A stretch of 64,000 bases of DNA from Enterobacteriaceae bacterium. GTDB taxonomy: Bacteria > Pseudomonadota > Gammaproteobacteria > Enterobacterales > Enterobacteriaceae. Each line of letters starts with the position of its first letter. Within the stretch, counting starts at the first letter, position 1. This document shows, piece by piece, positions 8,835 to 16,759 of the stretch. The stretch spans positions 124,001 to 188,000 of the forward strand of contig CABIZV010000004.1 in NCBI GenBank assembly GCA_902363335.1. The letters are read 5' to 3'. The notes under the pieces were generated by a model. It ran no database searches, was not told the DNA's origin, and saw only the letters and a list, made by a program, of their open reading frames with translations. Made by a program: the position numbers and the translations under genes.

Positions 8835-9268
8835 CAGATTTAGCGATTGTATGGACTGATGGCCGTGGTGATATCGCGCAGGACGGTATCGATATGCTAA
8901 CCGATGACAGTCTGACCACTGAAGTGATTATCTCGTTGTTTACTGACCGCCGGGCGTTGGATTCTGATGACATCCCGGACGGAACGGCCGATAAGCGCGG
9001 TTGGTGGGGAGACAGCTACCGTTCCCGGCCAATCGGTTCACGTCTCTGGCTTCTTTCGCGGGAAAAAACGCTACAGTCGGCAACGGAGAACGCTGCAACG
9101 TATGCACTTGAAGCTCTGCAATGGCTCAAGAATGCCGGGCGCGTTACCCGGATTGCGGTTGCGGCCAGCAGGATTGGCGATAACACGTTATTGCTGGAAC
9201 CATCGCTGACATTGCCAGACGGCAGCGTTATTCCGTTCACTTTTAAAGCAACTTATTACGGGGTTTAA
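8831..9268 (+). CDS. Baseplate wedge protein (Mu gp46-like)
   Basis: A 145-residue protein with the length and order of Mu gp46, a T4 gp25-like component that joins the baseplate to the sheath. The family's GWWGD signature is visible in KRGWWGDSYR near residue 58. It overlaps the spike gene by 4 bp and abuts the gp47-like gene directly. Confidence 0.9.
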   Translation: MTDLAIVWTDGRGDIAQDGIDMLTDDSLTTEVIISLFTDRRALDSDDIPDGTADKRGWWGDSYRSRPIGSRLWLLSREKTLQSATENAATYALEALQWLKNAGRVTRIAVAASRIGDNTLLLEPSLTLPDGSVIPFTFKATYYGV

Positions 9269-10351
9269 ATGCCGTACAAAGCGCCTGGATTATCGGATTT
9301 AATCGCCCGTACCGAGCAAAACATTGAACAGCGCTTGCCGGGAAGCTGGCCGCAGGCCCGCGAGAAAACACTCAGTGCGCTGGGCTATGCTAATGCCGGG
9401 TTGGCTGCGGGCTGTCATGAGCATATCAGTTGGGTGAGCCGCCAAATCATTCCTAGCGATGCAGATGAAACCGAACTACTGAAGCATTGTCAGTTCTGGG
9501 GCGTAAAACGCAAACAGGCCAGCCGGGCCGCTGATGTACTAACAGTCACGACCACCGGCGCGGTGACTATTCCGGCCAGTACGCGCTGGCAGCGTGCCGA
9601 TGGAGAGCTATTTATCAGCACACTTGTCGCCAGTTCCGGCGAGGCCGGGAAGCTTGACGTTACCGTGACGGCCGTTAATGCCGGTATTGCGGGCAATACT
9701 GCGGCGGGTGTCGTTCTCACGCTGGTTACGCCCTTATCGCTTGTGATGTCGGATGCGGTGGCTGCAAAAGGGATTTCAGGTGGGGCTGATATGGAAAGCA
9801 CCGGCGAATTACTTTCGCGCCTGGAATATCGCGTGCAATATCCACCGTTCGGCGGCAATCAGTACGATTATGTGCGCTGGGCGCGTGAATGTGCAGGGGT
9901 AACCCGTGCATGGTGCCTGCCAACATGGAAAGGCGGTGGCACGGTAGGTGTAACTTTCGTGCTGGATAATAACGACGATATTTTCCCTACTGAATCCGAT
10001 ATCACGCGTGTGGATGATTATATTTCCGGCCACACCGATCCTGTTACCGGAATGATTGTGGGTAAACCGGATGGTATTAATGTCACGACATTTGCGCTGA
10101 CGCGTAAGCCGGTGGATATGGAAATTTATATTTCACCCAATACGGATGCGCTGCAAAAAGCTGTAAAAGCGGAATTAACCACACTGTTTTATAACGAAGC
10201 CTCGCCGGGCGGCGCTATGGCGTATTCACACATCAACCGGGCTGTATCGAAAGTCGCCGGGCTGGATGATTTTGAAGTGAAAGCACCGAAAGAAATTCAG
10301 TATTCAGAAGCGACTGAATTACTGGTGCCGGGGGAAATTACATGGAGCTAA
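9269..10351 (+). CDS. Baseplate wedge protein J family (Mu gp47-like)
   Basis: A 360-residue baseplate J/gp47 protein, homologous to T4 gp6, which forms the wedge ring. Recognisable segments are ERLPGSWPQAREKTLSALG-like residues near the N-terminus, FGGNQYDYVRWAREC (about 190-205) and AYSHINRAVSKVAGLDDF near the C-terminus. It begins one base after the gp46-like stop and overlaps the next gene by 10 bp. Confidence 0.92.
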   Translation: MPYKAPGLSDLIARTEQNIEQRLPGSWPQAREKTLSALGYANAGLAAGCHEHISWVSRQIIPSDADETELLKHCQFWGVKRKQASRAADVLTVTTTGAVTIPASTRWQRADGELFISTLVASSGEAGKLDVTVTAVNAGIAGNTAAGVVLTLVTPLSLVMSDAVAAKGISGGADMESTGELLSRLEYRVQYPPFGGNQYDYVRWARECAGVTRAWCLPTWKGGGTVGVTFVLDNNDDIFPTESDITRVDDYISGHTDPVTGMIVGKPDGINVTTFALTRKPVDMEIYISPNTDALQKAVKAELTTLFYNEASPGGAMAYSHINRAVSKVAGLDDFEVKAPKEIQYSEATELLVPGEITWS

Positions 10352-10887
10352 GAACCACGACTTATCAGTTAGCGTTTCTTGCTCTACTTCCATCCGGACT
10401 GGCATGGAATAAAGCTCCGGGCAGTACGCTGTTTCGCTTGTCAGGTGGATTAAGTGACACGTTTCATACAGTGGAAGCCGACGCCAATCAGATGCTGCTG
10501 GAGCGTTTTCCATCCACTTCAACAGTATTGTTATCCGACTGGGAGGAATTTTTAAAACTTCCCGACTGTACGTCTGAATCAGGCACAGTAAGAGAACGAC
10601 AAAACGCCGCAGCAAACAAAATGCGAATGGTCGGAAGCCTGAATCGTCGTTTCTATGAATGGTTGGCTGCTCAGTATGATTATGAAATTGAATTAACGGA
10701 TTCTGATGAAGGGCAATACACCACTATGGTGAATGTCAAAAATGGGGTGAGTTATCGCAACGCAACTGTGCTTGATAGCTGTCTGACGCCACTGCGCGTA
10801 TATGACTCCGGGGCGCTGGAATGTTTATTAGAAAAATATAAACCCGCGCACCAGATTTATAAATATAGCTACGCTACTGAGGAATAA
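10342..10887 (+). CDS. Baseplate/tail protein (Mu gp48-like, DUF2313)
   Basis: A 181-residue protein at the place of Mu gp48 (YmfQ-like), which links the baseplate wedge to the tail fibres. LLPSGLAWNKAPGSTLFRLS near the start and LDSCLTPLRVYDSGALECLL near the end are typical of the family. The coding region appears more AT-rich than the upstream baseplate genes. Confidence 0.87.
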   Translation: MELRTTTYQLAFLALLPSGLAWNKAPGSTLFRLSGGLSDTFHTVEADANQMLLERFPSTSTVLLSDWEEFLKLPDCTSESGTVRERQNAAANKMRMVGSLNRRFYEWLAAQYDYEIELTDSDEGQYTTMVNVKNGVSYRNATVLDSCLTPLRVYDSGALECLLEKYKPAHQIYKYSYATEE

Positions 10888-10889
10888 AT

Positions 10890-12233
10890 ATGTTTCATTT
10901 AGATAATAATAGCGGCATTTCCTCTATGCCTGCGCCAGCTGCTGCGCAAAGTAATGCAACCCGTTGGTTTACTGAAGGTGCGGGGACTGGCGTACCAAGC
11001 TGGCCAGGACAGGACTGGTTTAACATCGTGCAGGCAGAACTGCTGAATGTGCTTATTGATGCCGGAATTGCACCAGAAAAAGCGAAATTTAACCAGTTAT
11101 CACTGGCGGTAAAATCACTTATAGGCAAAGAGGCGTTTCTCAAAGTCAATCTTCTGAGTGAGATTAAAGAATCTGGTGCAACACAACAAAAAAAGGCCCG
11201 TGAGAATCTAGATATCACCGATGCCTCCACAGAGAAAAAAGGGCTTGTTCAGCTCAGTAATGCCACCAATAGCACGTCTGAGGCGCTTGCCGCCACGCCC
11301 AAAGCGGTTAAAGCCGCGAACGATAACGCCAATGAGCGCGTACCCTCCACGCGGAAGGTGAACAATAAAGCCTTATCAGGCGACATTACATTATCGGCTG
11401 ATGATGTGGTCGCGGTGCCGTCTGTCATTCGTGGTGTAATTAATGGCAGCATGACAATGGCCTCGGCGAATAAAACCGGTTGGTGGCAGGTTGCCGTGCC
11501 GGATACGTCGAAGGTTTCAGACTTCCCCAAAAAGCCTAACGGTTCAAAGCTGTACGGGTATGGTTATATGTTCGTGTGGGTCACGGGTAATACATGGTTC
11601 CAGCATTATATTGCCCATCATGGCGAGGTCGCCTATCGTCAGGATTGGAACACCGGCCCAAGTGCATCAGTTGAATGGAATGTTGATTACAACACGGCAA
11701 ACAAACCCACCGCCGCTGAGGTTGATGCCGTAAGTGCATCCGGTGGAGGGACTTTCAAAGGTGTTGTGAATTTTAATAGTATCGTCAGGATTGATAAATC
11801 CTATCCCGGCTTAGTGCTGAGAGATGCGGATATGACTGATACTGTTGTCGGGAAGGATATTATTCTGGAAGCATCCGGCGGTAATTTACGGATTCTCTTC
11901 AGGAAAAAGGATGTTACTGATAACCAGTTGATGCTGAGTTTCCCTAAAGTAACCGGAACACTATATTCAACGGGTAATAAACCTTCGGCTGGTGATGTTG
12001 GCGCATACACAAAAGCGGAATCAGACGCGCGATATGTTTCTGATGTGCAACTGGGCGCGGGTACCAGTAAAACAACATGGAATACATCCGGGAACTGGCC
12101 GAAAACGGCGGGGTATGTCATTACCTCCGTCTGGAAAGATGCGAGTGATTACAACCTTGATGGGGTGGTCTATGCCCCATTACAAAAGAAAATTGGTTCA
12201 ACGTGGTATACGGTTAGCGGAGGGCTTGCGTAA
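10890..12233 (+). CDS. Tail fibre protein (Mu gpS-like)
   Basis: A 447-residue side tail fibre, the receptor-binding protein. The N-terminus (about 1-130) is the conserved phage-attachment part (FTEGAGTGVPSWPGQDWFNI, followed by the STEKKGLVQLSNATN repeat). The C-terminal half is variable. It is shorter than Mu gpS (about 500). No second variable segment, alternative fibre gene or invertase follows, so this phage appears to have one fixed host range. Confidence 0.88.
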   Translation: MFHLDNNSGISSMPAPAAAQSNATRWFTEGAGTGVPSWPGQDWFNIVQAELLNVLIDAGIAPEKAKFNQLSLAVKSLIGKEAFLKVNLLSEIKESGATQQKKARENLDITDASTEKKGLVQLSNATNSTSEALAATPKAVKAANDNANERVPSTRKVNNKALSGDITLSADDVVAVPSVIRGVINGSMTMASANKTGWWQVAVPDTSKVSDFPKKPNGSKLYGYGYMFVWVTGNTWFQHYIAHHGEVAYRQDWNTGPSASVEWNVDYNTANKPTAAEVDAVSASGGGTFKGVVNFNSIVRIDKSYPGLVLRDADMTDTVVGKDIILEASGGNLRILFRKKDVTDNQLMLSFPKVTGTLYSTGNKPSAGDVGAYTKAESDARYVSDVQLGAGTSKTTWNTSGNWPKTAGYVITSVWKDASDYNLDGVVYAPLQKKIGSTWYTVSGGLA

Positions 12234-12808
12234 TGCAGCATATTAAAAATTTCAGGATTGTTGGTGCGCCGGTGCATCGTCTACCGTCACAGAGTGAAAT
12301 TGATATCGGTGTTATTTTTCTGGCGTCGGAAGATGGTCAGGACTGGTATGAATGTCAGGCGCTATTTTCTGATAATACCGTCAAGGTGATGTATGACGCC
12401 GGGGGTATTATCTGCGCACTGGTCAATAAGCCTGTACCGCAGCGCGGCGATGTTTATGCGGTCTCTATGCTGTGGCCTGTCGATATGTCTGTTGTTGAAA
12501 TGGCTGTTGATGACTGTCCCGCTGATTGTCAGGCCGATGGTACATGGCGCTATACCGATGGACGGATTGAAAAAATCCCGGTTGATAATATTGCTGTTGC
12601 GAAAAATAAAAAATCTCAGTTAATGGCTGACGCTAATGCGGCCATCGCTCCGCTTGAGCGTGCTGTAAAACTGGGAATAGCGACCGATGAGGAAGTCAGG
12701 AGCCTTGAGGTATGGGAGCTATACAGCGTGTTACTTAGCCGGATTGATACCTCGACCGCTCCAGATATTGCATGGCCTGATAAGCCTGAATCAGGTTCAG
12801 GTGCATAA
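12233..12808 (+). CDS. Tail fibre assembly protein (Mu gpU-like, Tfa family)
   Basis: A 191-residue Tfa/gpU chaperone that helps fold the C-terminal part of the adjacent fibre. It starts on the last base of the fibre stop codon (TAATG). The family's C-terminal pattern is visible: NKKSQLMADANAAIAPLERA, then TDEEVRSLEVWELYSVLLSR. Fibre and assembly genes usually move as a pair. Confidence 0.9.
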   Translation: MQHIKNFRIVGAPVHRLPSQSEIDIGVIFLASEDGQDWYECQALFSDNTVKVMYDAGGIICALVNKPVPQRGDVYAVSMLWPVDMSVVEMAVDDCPADCQADGTWRYTDGRIEKIPVDNIAVAKNKKSQLMADANAAIAPLERAVKLGIATDEEVRSLEVWELYSVLLSRIDTSTAPDIAWPDKPESGSGA

Positions 12809-12827
12809 TCGCTTAATGGGTTTAATC

Positions 12828-12862
12828 GATCGATAAATTACTATTGATCGATTCTGGCGATC
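12828..12862 (+). promoter_or_regulatory. Three-GATC Dam/OxyR control region upstream of com-mom
   Basis: Three GATC sites lie at 12828-12831, 12846-12849 and 12859-12862, embedded in ATCGAT half-sites. This is the arrangement known upstream of Mu mom, where OxyR represses transcription unless Dam has methylated the sites. The com start is 73 bp downstream. The binding site for the Mu activator C should lie between, but I could not recognise a clear one. Confidence 0.75.
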
Positions 12863-12934
12863 AAATCAGGAACCATAACCCGCATTCTCCCTTTGTTTAA
12901 GTAAACTGAGTTCATGCTTAAAACGGGGGAGATA

Positions 12935-13126
12935 ATGAAAGAAACTCGCTGTTCAAACTGTCATAAATTACTGTTTAAAGGGATATTTAATTTAATTGAA
13001 ATTAAATGTCCCCGGTGTAAACGTATCACCTTCATCTCGAATGCCTCAGAGCATCCCACGGAGAAATATTGTGGGAAAAGAGAACAAATCACGCATTCTG
13101 ACACAACCAAGTGTAATCACACATGA
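12935..13126 (+). CDS. com: Com, translational activator of mom
   Basis: A 63-residue zinc-finger protein nearly the length of Mu Com (62). Two CxxC knuckles are present (CSNC near residue 6 and CPRC near 28), followed by the EHPTEKYCGKREQITHSD segment that I recognise from Mu. Com binds the mom leader and frees the mom start codon. I chose the ATG at 12935 (GGGGGAG ribosome site) over an in-frame ATG at 12914. The 3' end overlaps mom by 56 bp in another frame. Confidence 0.93.
   Translation: MKETRCSNCHKLLFKGIFNLIEIKCPRCKRITFISNASEHPTEKYCGKREQITHSDTTKCNHT
13054..13076 (+). promoter_or_regulatory. Hairpin hiding the mom start codon
   Basis: TCCCAC (13054-13059) pairs with GTGGGA (13071-13076). 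The loop holds a GGAG ribosome site and the stem contains the GTG start of mom. This is the inhibitory structure expected for Com-dependent translation. Confidence 0.75.
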
Positions 13127-13778
13127 CGATAGCATTGTAGGCTATGGTTCACGGGAGTTACGGGTCGAAACTATTCCATGTTGGCTGGCTAGGGCAGTGG
13201 TAGTCGCGAAACATTATTCACACCGTTTTGTTAATAACTCCTATCTTCATCTTGGCGTTTTTAGCGGCCGTGACCTCGTGGGCGTTCTTCAGTTTGGTTA
13301 TGCATTGAACCCAAATAGTGGGCGTCGTGTTGTACTGGAAACTGGCAATCGCGATTACATGGAGCTAAACCGGATGTGGCTTCACGATTGTATGCCTCGT
13401 AATTCAGAATCAAGAGCTATTAGTTATTCGCTGAAAACCATTAAGTTACTTCATCCCACAGTCCAATGGGTGCAATCATTTGCAGATGAACGCTGCGGCC
13501 GATCTGGAGTAGTTTACCAGGCCTCAAACTTTGACTATATCGGAAGCCATGAAACAAAATTTTATGAACTGGATGGTGAGTGGTATCACGAGATCGCAAT
13601 GAATGCGATTAAACGAGGTGGGAAACGGGGGGAATTTCTCAGAGCAAACAAAAAACGTGCGGTGGTTCACAAATTTAATCAGTATCGATATATCAAATTT
13701 CTGAACAAACGAGCAAGAAAGCGGCTGAATGCGAAATTTTTCAGGGTACAGCCATACCCAAAACCGAAGCAAATTTGA
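13071..13778 (+). CDS. mom: Mom, adenine-modifying anti-restriction protein
   Basis: A 235-residue protein when started at the GTG at 13071, which is preceded by GGAG and buried in a hairpin. The open frame extends further upstream, but those residues are com read in another frame. Long segments match Mu Mom as I recall it, for example CWLARAVVVAKHYSHRFVNN, HLGVFSGRDLVGVLQFGYAL and VHKFNQYRYI. Mom converts adenines in phage DNA to the methylcarbamoyl (momylated) form, protecting it from many host restriction enzymes. The protein has a GNAT-like fold. A strong terminator follows. Confidence 0.93.
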   Translation: MGKENKSRILTQPSVITHDDSIVGYGSRELRVETIPCWLARAVVVAKHYSHRFVNNSYLHLGVFSGRDLVGVLQFGYALNPNSGRRVVLETGNRDYMELNRMWLHDCMPRNSESRAISYSLKTIKLLHPTVQWVQSFADERCGRSGVVYQASNFDYIGSHETKFYELDGEWYHEIAMNAIKRGGKRGEFLRANKKRAVVHKFNQYRYIKFLNKRARKRLNAKFFRVQPYPKPKQI

Positions 13779-13798
13779 ACAAATAATTCATTTAAACC

Positions 13799-13824
13799 GC
13801 GACAACTCATGTTGTCGCTTTTTT
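13799..13824 (+). terminator. Rho-independent terminator of com-mom
   Basis: A perfect 8-bp GC-rich stem (gcgacaac / gttgtcgc), a 4-nt loop and a run of six T, 20 bp after the mom stop. Confidence 0.9.
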
Positions 13825-13825
13825 A

Positions 13826-13860
13826 CTGAACCGCTTTCGCGCTTTTGGTGAACCGCTACA
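13826..13860 (+). mobile_element. Right terminus (attR) of the Mu-like prophage
   Basis: The stretch 13834-13860 (CTTTCGCGCTTTTGG..., ending CCGCTACA) aligns with about 22 of 27 bases of the Mu right end as I remember it. It ends in CA, as Mu-class transposons do. The preceding ACTGAACCGCTTTCGCG resembles the outermost transposase-binding site (R1), and TGAACCGCT occurs twice (13827-13835, 13849-13857). Host sequence should begin at 13861, and the next five bases TCCGC fit the Mu target pattern N-Y-S-R-N. Confidence 0.8.
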
Positions 13861-13870
13861 TCCGCTTTTC

Positions 13871-13947
13871 TCCCTCGCCCCTTTGGGGAGAGGGCCGGGG
13901 TGAGGGGGAAAGTTCCCGTAGGCCGGATAAGCGTAGCGCCATCCGGC
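13871..13947. repeat. GC-rich interspersed repeat plus REP element
   Basis: An imperfect palindrome of the common enterobacterial CCCTCGCCCC...GGGGTGAGGG type (13871-13906) is followed by a REP unit (gtaggccggataagcg...ccatccggc, 13918-13947). Both lie between the prophage end and the bglA stop and may protect or terminate the bglA transcript. Confidence 0.75.
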
Positions 13948-13953
13948 AAAAAA

Positions 13954-15402
13954 TCACAGACTCTCGCCGTTGCTGGCAATCACCTCTTTGTACCAGTTAA
14001 AACTCTTCTTACGTGAACGCGACATATCCCCCGTGCCGTCATCATGCTTGTTCACATAGATAAAGCCGTAACGTTTGCTGTACTGCCCAGTGGTGAAGGA
14101 CACGCAGTCGATGCAGCCCCAAGGCGTGTAGCCCATAAGGTCAACGCCATCGTAGGTGACCGCTTTCATCATCTCTTCCACGTGCGCACGCAGATAGTCG
14201 ATACGGTAATCATCATTAATGCTGCCGTCGTCTTCTACCTTATCGTAGGCGCCAAAACCGTTTTCGACGATAAACAATGGCTTCTGATAGCGCTCGTACA
14301 GCTCGCACAGCGAATAACGCAGGCCAACCGGGTCAATCTGCCATCCCCAGTCGGAAGCTTTTACGTGCGGATTAGGCACGCTGCCTTCGAAACCGGAAAT
14401 CGCATCGCCGCTGCCGCCTTCGGCCTTCACGGCGTTGGTCATGTAGTAGCTAAGCCCCAGATAGGCACAGGTGCCTTCACGCAGAATGTCTTCATCACCG
14501 GCTTCCATTTTGATGTTGAAGCCGCGACGCTCCCACTCATTCAGTACATAGCGCGGGTAGTAGCCACGCATTTGCACATCGGTAAAGACATAGCGCTCAC
14601 GCATGGATTCCTGAGCAAACATCACGTCTTCCGGCTTACAGGAGAACGGATAGAGCGCCACCATCGCCAGCATACAGCCGACCTGCATTTCTGGATTAAT
14701 ACGACGCGCAGCCTTCACGGCCAGAGCGCTGGCAACAAACTGGTGGTGCAGCACCTGATACATGGTCTCTTCTGGATTCTCATGCTCGGTGTAAACCACG
14801 CCAGAACAGCAGTAACCAAACAGCGGGGCGCGCCAGTTACGCTGATTATTGATCTCGTTGAAGGTCATCCAGTATTTGACCTTGTGCTTATAACGTTCGA
14901 AAACGACTTCTGCAAAACGGACAAAGAAATCGACCACTTTACGGTTAGTCCAGGCCCCGTACTGCTGCACCAGATGCAGCGGCATTTCGAAGTGGGAAAG
15001 GGTAATGACCGGCTCGATATTATATTTCAGCAGCTCATCGAACATATCGTCGTAGAACTTCAGCCCTTCTTCATTTGGCTGGGTTTCATCACCGTTTGGG
15101 AAGATGCGGGTCCAGGCAATCGAAGTACGGAAGCATTTGAAGCCCATTTCGGCGAACAGCTTGATGTCTTCTTTATAGTGGCCGTGGAAGTCGATGGCCT
15201 CATGGTTCGGATAGTATTTACCGGGCACCACTTCCTGCGTAATTTCGCGGGGAACACCGTGGGCGCCACCGGTTAGCACATCACAGATGCTGGGGCCTTT
15301 GCCGCCTTTATTCCAGCCGCCTTCAACCTGGTGTGCGGCTACGGCTCCGCCCCATAAAAAGTCTTTCGGTAAGGTCAGTTTTTTCATCTTTGTTATGCTC
15401 AT
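13954..15402 (-). CDS. bglA: 6-phospho-beta-glucosidase BglA
   Basis: A 482-residue glycoside hydrolase family 1 enzyme, nearly identical in pattern to E. coli BglA (479). It hydrolyses phosphorylated beta-glucosides such as 6-phospho-arbutin and 6-phospho-salicin in the cytoplasm. The acid/base glutamate lies in MTFNEINNQ and the nucleophile in FIVENGFGAYD. I used the ATG at 15402; an in-frame ATG at 15387 (MKKLTLPKD) is almost as plausible, and neither has a strong ribosome site. An RpiR regulator lies directly upstream on the same strand. Confidence 0.96.
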   Translation of the reverse strand: MSITKMKKLTLPKDFLWGGAVAAHQVEGGWNKGGKGPSICDVLTGGAHGVPREITQEVVPGKYYPNHEAIDFHGHYKEDIKLFAEMGFKCFRTSIAWTRIFPNGDETQPNEEGLKFYDDMFDELLKYNIEPVITLSHFEMPLHLVQQYGAWTNRKVVDFFVRFAEVVFERYKHKVKYWMTFNEINNQRNWRAPLFGYCCSGVVYTEHENPEETMYQVLHHQFVASALAVKAARRINPEMQVGCMLAMVALYPFSCKPEDVMFAQESMRERYVFTDVQMRGYYPRYVLNEWERRGFNIKMEAGDEDILREGTCAYLGLSYYMTNAVKAEGGSGDAISGFEGSVPNPHVKASDWGWQIDPVGLRYSLCELYERYQKPLFIVENGFGAYDKVEDDGSINDDYRIDYLRAHVEEMMKAVTYDGVDLMGYTPWGCIDCVSFTTGQYSKRYGFIYVNKHDDGTGDMSRSRKKSFNWYKEVIASNGESL

Positions 15403-15444
15403 TTATTTGGCTTAATAAATTCGAGTCTAACAAAGGGATAATAA

Positions 15445-15487
15445 ATGTCACGATATAACAAATTCCACCAAAAGGAATATGTGACAT
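15445..15487. promoter_or_regulatory. Possible operator between the RpiR gene and bglA
   Basis: ATGTCAC (15445-15451) and GTGACAT (15481-15487) are perfect inverted arms about 30 bp apart in the 105-bp gap upstream of bglA. GTGACAT also resembles half a CRP site. Either the RpiR-family protein or CRP could bind here; nothing decides between them. Confidence 0.35.
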
Positions 15488-15507
15488 CTATAAAACACCC
15501 TGTTTTT

Positions 15508-16242
15508 TTATGCTAATTTCTTCGCCAGTTTACGGCCTAACGTTTCCAGAATATAGATAACTGGGATCTGCGTCGTAATATCATAAACTCCGCCGATACG
15601 TGTTTGTGGAACATGCCACGAGAGGTTGAAATCGGCGAGTTTTGCCAGCGGTGAGTTTTCATGACTGGTGATGGACATGACCTTGCAGCGATGCAGGCTG
15701 AACTGTCCGGCAAAACGCAGGATCTCTTCCGTTTCACCGGAAACGGAAAGCACGATCGCCAATGCATTTTTGGCCATGTCGTTAGTTACCGGGAAATAGG
15801 GATCGTCAATGTGATTACTGAATTTCCCAATATTGGAAAAGAACCGTGCGCCATATTTTGCTAATGAACCAGAGGTGCCTGCGCCGACAAAAATAACACG
15901 TTCCGAAGACAGTATTATTTCGACCGCCTTATTGAGTAGCGTATCAAATTCATCATTATTGACGCTTTTAAAAAAGCTAATGATTTCACTGGTGCCGAAA
16001 TTTGTCTGCTGCGGTTCATCCTGCTCCAGGTATAATTTGAAGCGCACGCGAAACTCCGAGTAACCATCGCAGTTGAGCTTACGACAAAACCGCATCACCG
16101 TCGTGGTGGACACGCCCGCCGCATCCGCCAGCTCGCGGATGGTCATGTACATCACCGTGTCACGATTTTTGATGACATAGTGATAGACCATCATCTCAAG
16201 ATTATTGAGGCTGGCAATGGCGGCGTGGGAGAATAAGCTCAC
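15508..16242 (-). CDS. RpiR-family transcriptional regulator (HTH + SIS)
   Basis: A 244-residue regulator. The N-terminal HTH (about residues 28-70, TIRELADAAGVSTTTVMRFC) is the RpiR type. The SIS phosphosugar-binding domain (about 90-240) contains IFVGAGTSGSLAKYGA and VLSVSGETEEILR. It is not present beside bglA in E. coli K-12. The position just upstream of bglA on the same strand suggests it controls that gene in response to a phosphorylated sugar. The start lies 44 bp from the divergent yqfB gene. Confidence 0.88.
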   Translation of the reverse strand: MSLFSHAAIASLNNLEMMVYHYVIKNRDTVMYMTIRELADAAGVSTTTVMRFCRKLNCDGYSEFRVRFKLYLEQDEPQQTNFGTSEIISFFKSVNNDEFDTLLNKAVEIILSSERVIFVGAGTSGSLAKYGARFFSNIGKFSNHIDDPYFPVTNDMAKNALAIVLSVSGETEEILRFAGQFSLHRCKVMSITSHENSPLAKLADFNLSWHVPQTRIGGVYDITTQIPVIYILETLGRKLAKKLA

Positions 16243-16286
16243 GGTGGCGATACTCGTAAATTAAATGACCTATAGGGAATGATACC

Positions 16287-16601
16287 ATGCAGCCAAACGA
16301 CATCACTTTTTTTCAACGTTTTCAGGACGACATTCTGGCTGGCCGCAAGACCATTACGCTGCGCGATGCGGCGGAGTCTCATTTTAAGGTGGGCGATATT
16401 CTGCGGGTTGGGCGTTACGAAGATGACGGCTATTTTTGTACTATCGCCGTGCAGGCAACCGCGACCGTGACGATGGATACGCTGACCCAGCGGCACGCTG
16501 AGCAGGAAAATATGACGCTGTCTGAGTTAAAACAGGTGATTGCAGATATTTACCCTGGTGAGAATACTTTTTATGTTATTGAATTTAAACGTATCGCGTA
16601 A
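16287..16601 (+). CDS. yqfB: N4-acetylcytidine amidohydrolase YqfB
   Basis: A 104-residue ASCH-domain protein, one residue longer than E. coli YqfB, with the same N-terminus (MQPNDITFFQRFQDDILAGR). The E. coli protein hydrolyses N4-acetylcytidine and related acylated cytosines. It lies in the conserved bglA-yqfB-yqfA neighbourhood. Confidence 0.93.
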   Translation: MQPNDITFFQRFQDDILAGRKTITLRDAAESHFKVGDILRVGRYEDDGYFCTIAVQATATVTMDTLTQRHAEQENMTLSELKQVIADIYPGENTFYVIEFKRIA

Positions 16602-16759
16602 AAAGGCTTACACGTGTGAGTTGAATTATCCTGTTAACTAATTGATTGGTAAGATTTTACAAAAATTCATTATTTTATTTTAGCTTACATGTGTTCACTG
16701 GAATCATTCTCAGTTACGCTAGGGTGTTTGTACGATTTTTTGTTCGCCCGGAGCGCGTA

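Larger units (their letters stand above)
1..13860 (+). mobile_element. Right-hand part of a Mu-like prophage
   Basis: The gene order from gp37-like through sheath, tube, tape measure, gpN, gpP, gp45, gp46, gp47, gp48, tail fibre, fibre assembly, com and mom is that of phage Mu. The right terminus at 13834-13860 resembles the Mu right end as I recall it. The element enters from the left edge of the window, so the repressor, transposase and head genes are not visible. Bases 2-13 read as the last codons and stop of an upstream gene that overlaps the gp37 start as TGATG. All late genes seen are open, so the prophage could be functional on this side. Confidence 0.93.

Noticed and set aside
12996..13070. 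Upstream extension of mom from the ATG at 12996
   Set aside because: These codons are com read in another frame; the GTG at 13071 with GGAG and the regulatory hairpin fits the known start of Mu mom.
14044..15276. A 410-codon open frame on the plus strand opposite bglA
   Set aside because: It is an antisense shadow of bglA: the minus-strand product matches BglA over its whole length and the plus-strand frame has no recognisable domain.
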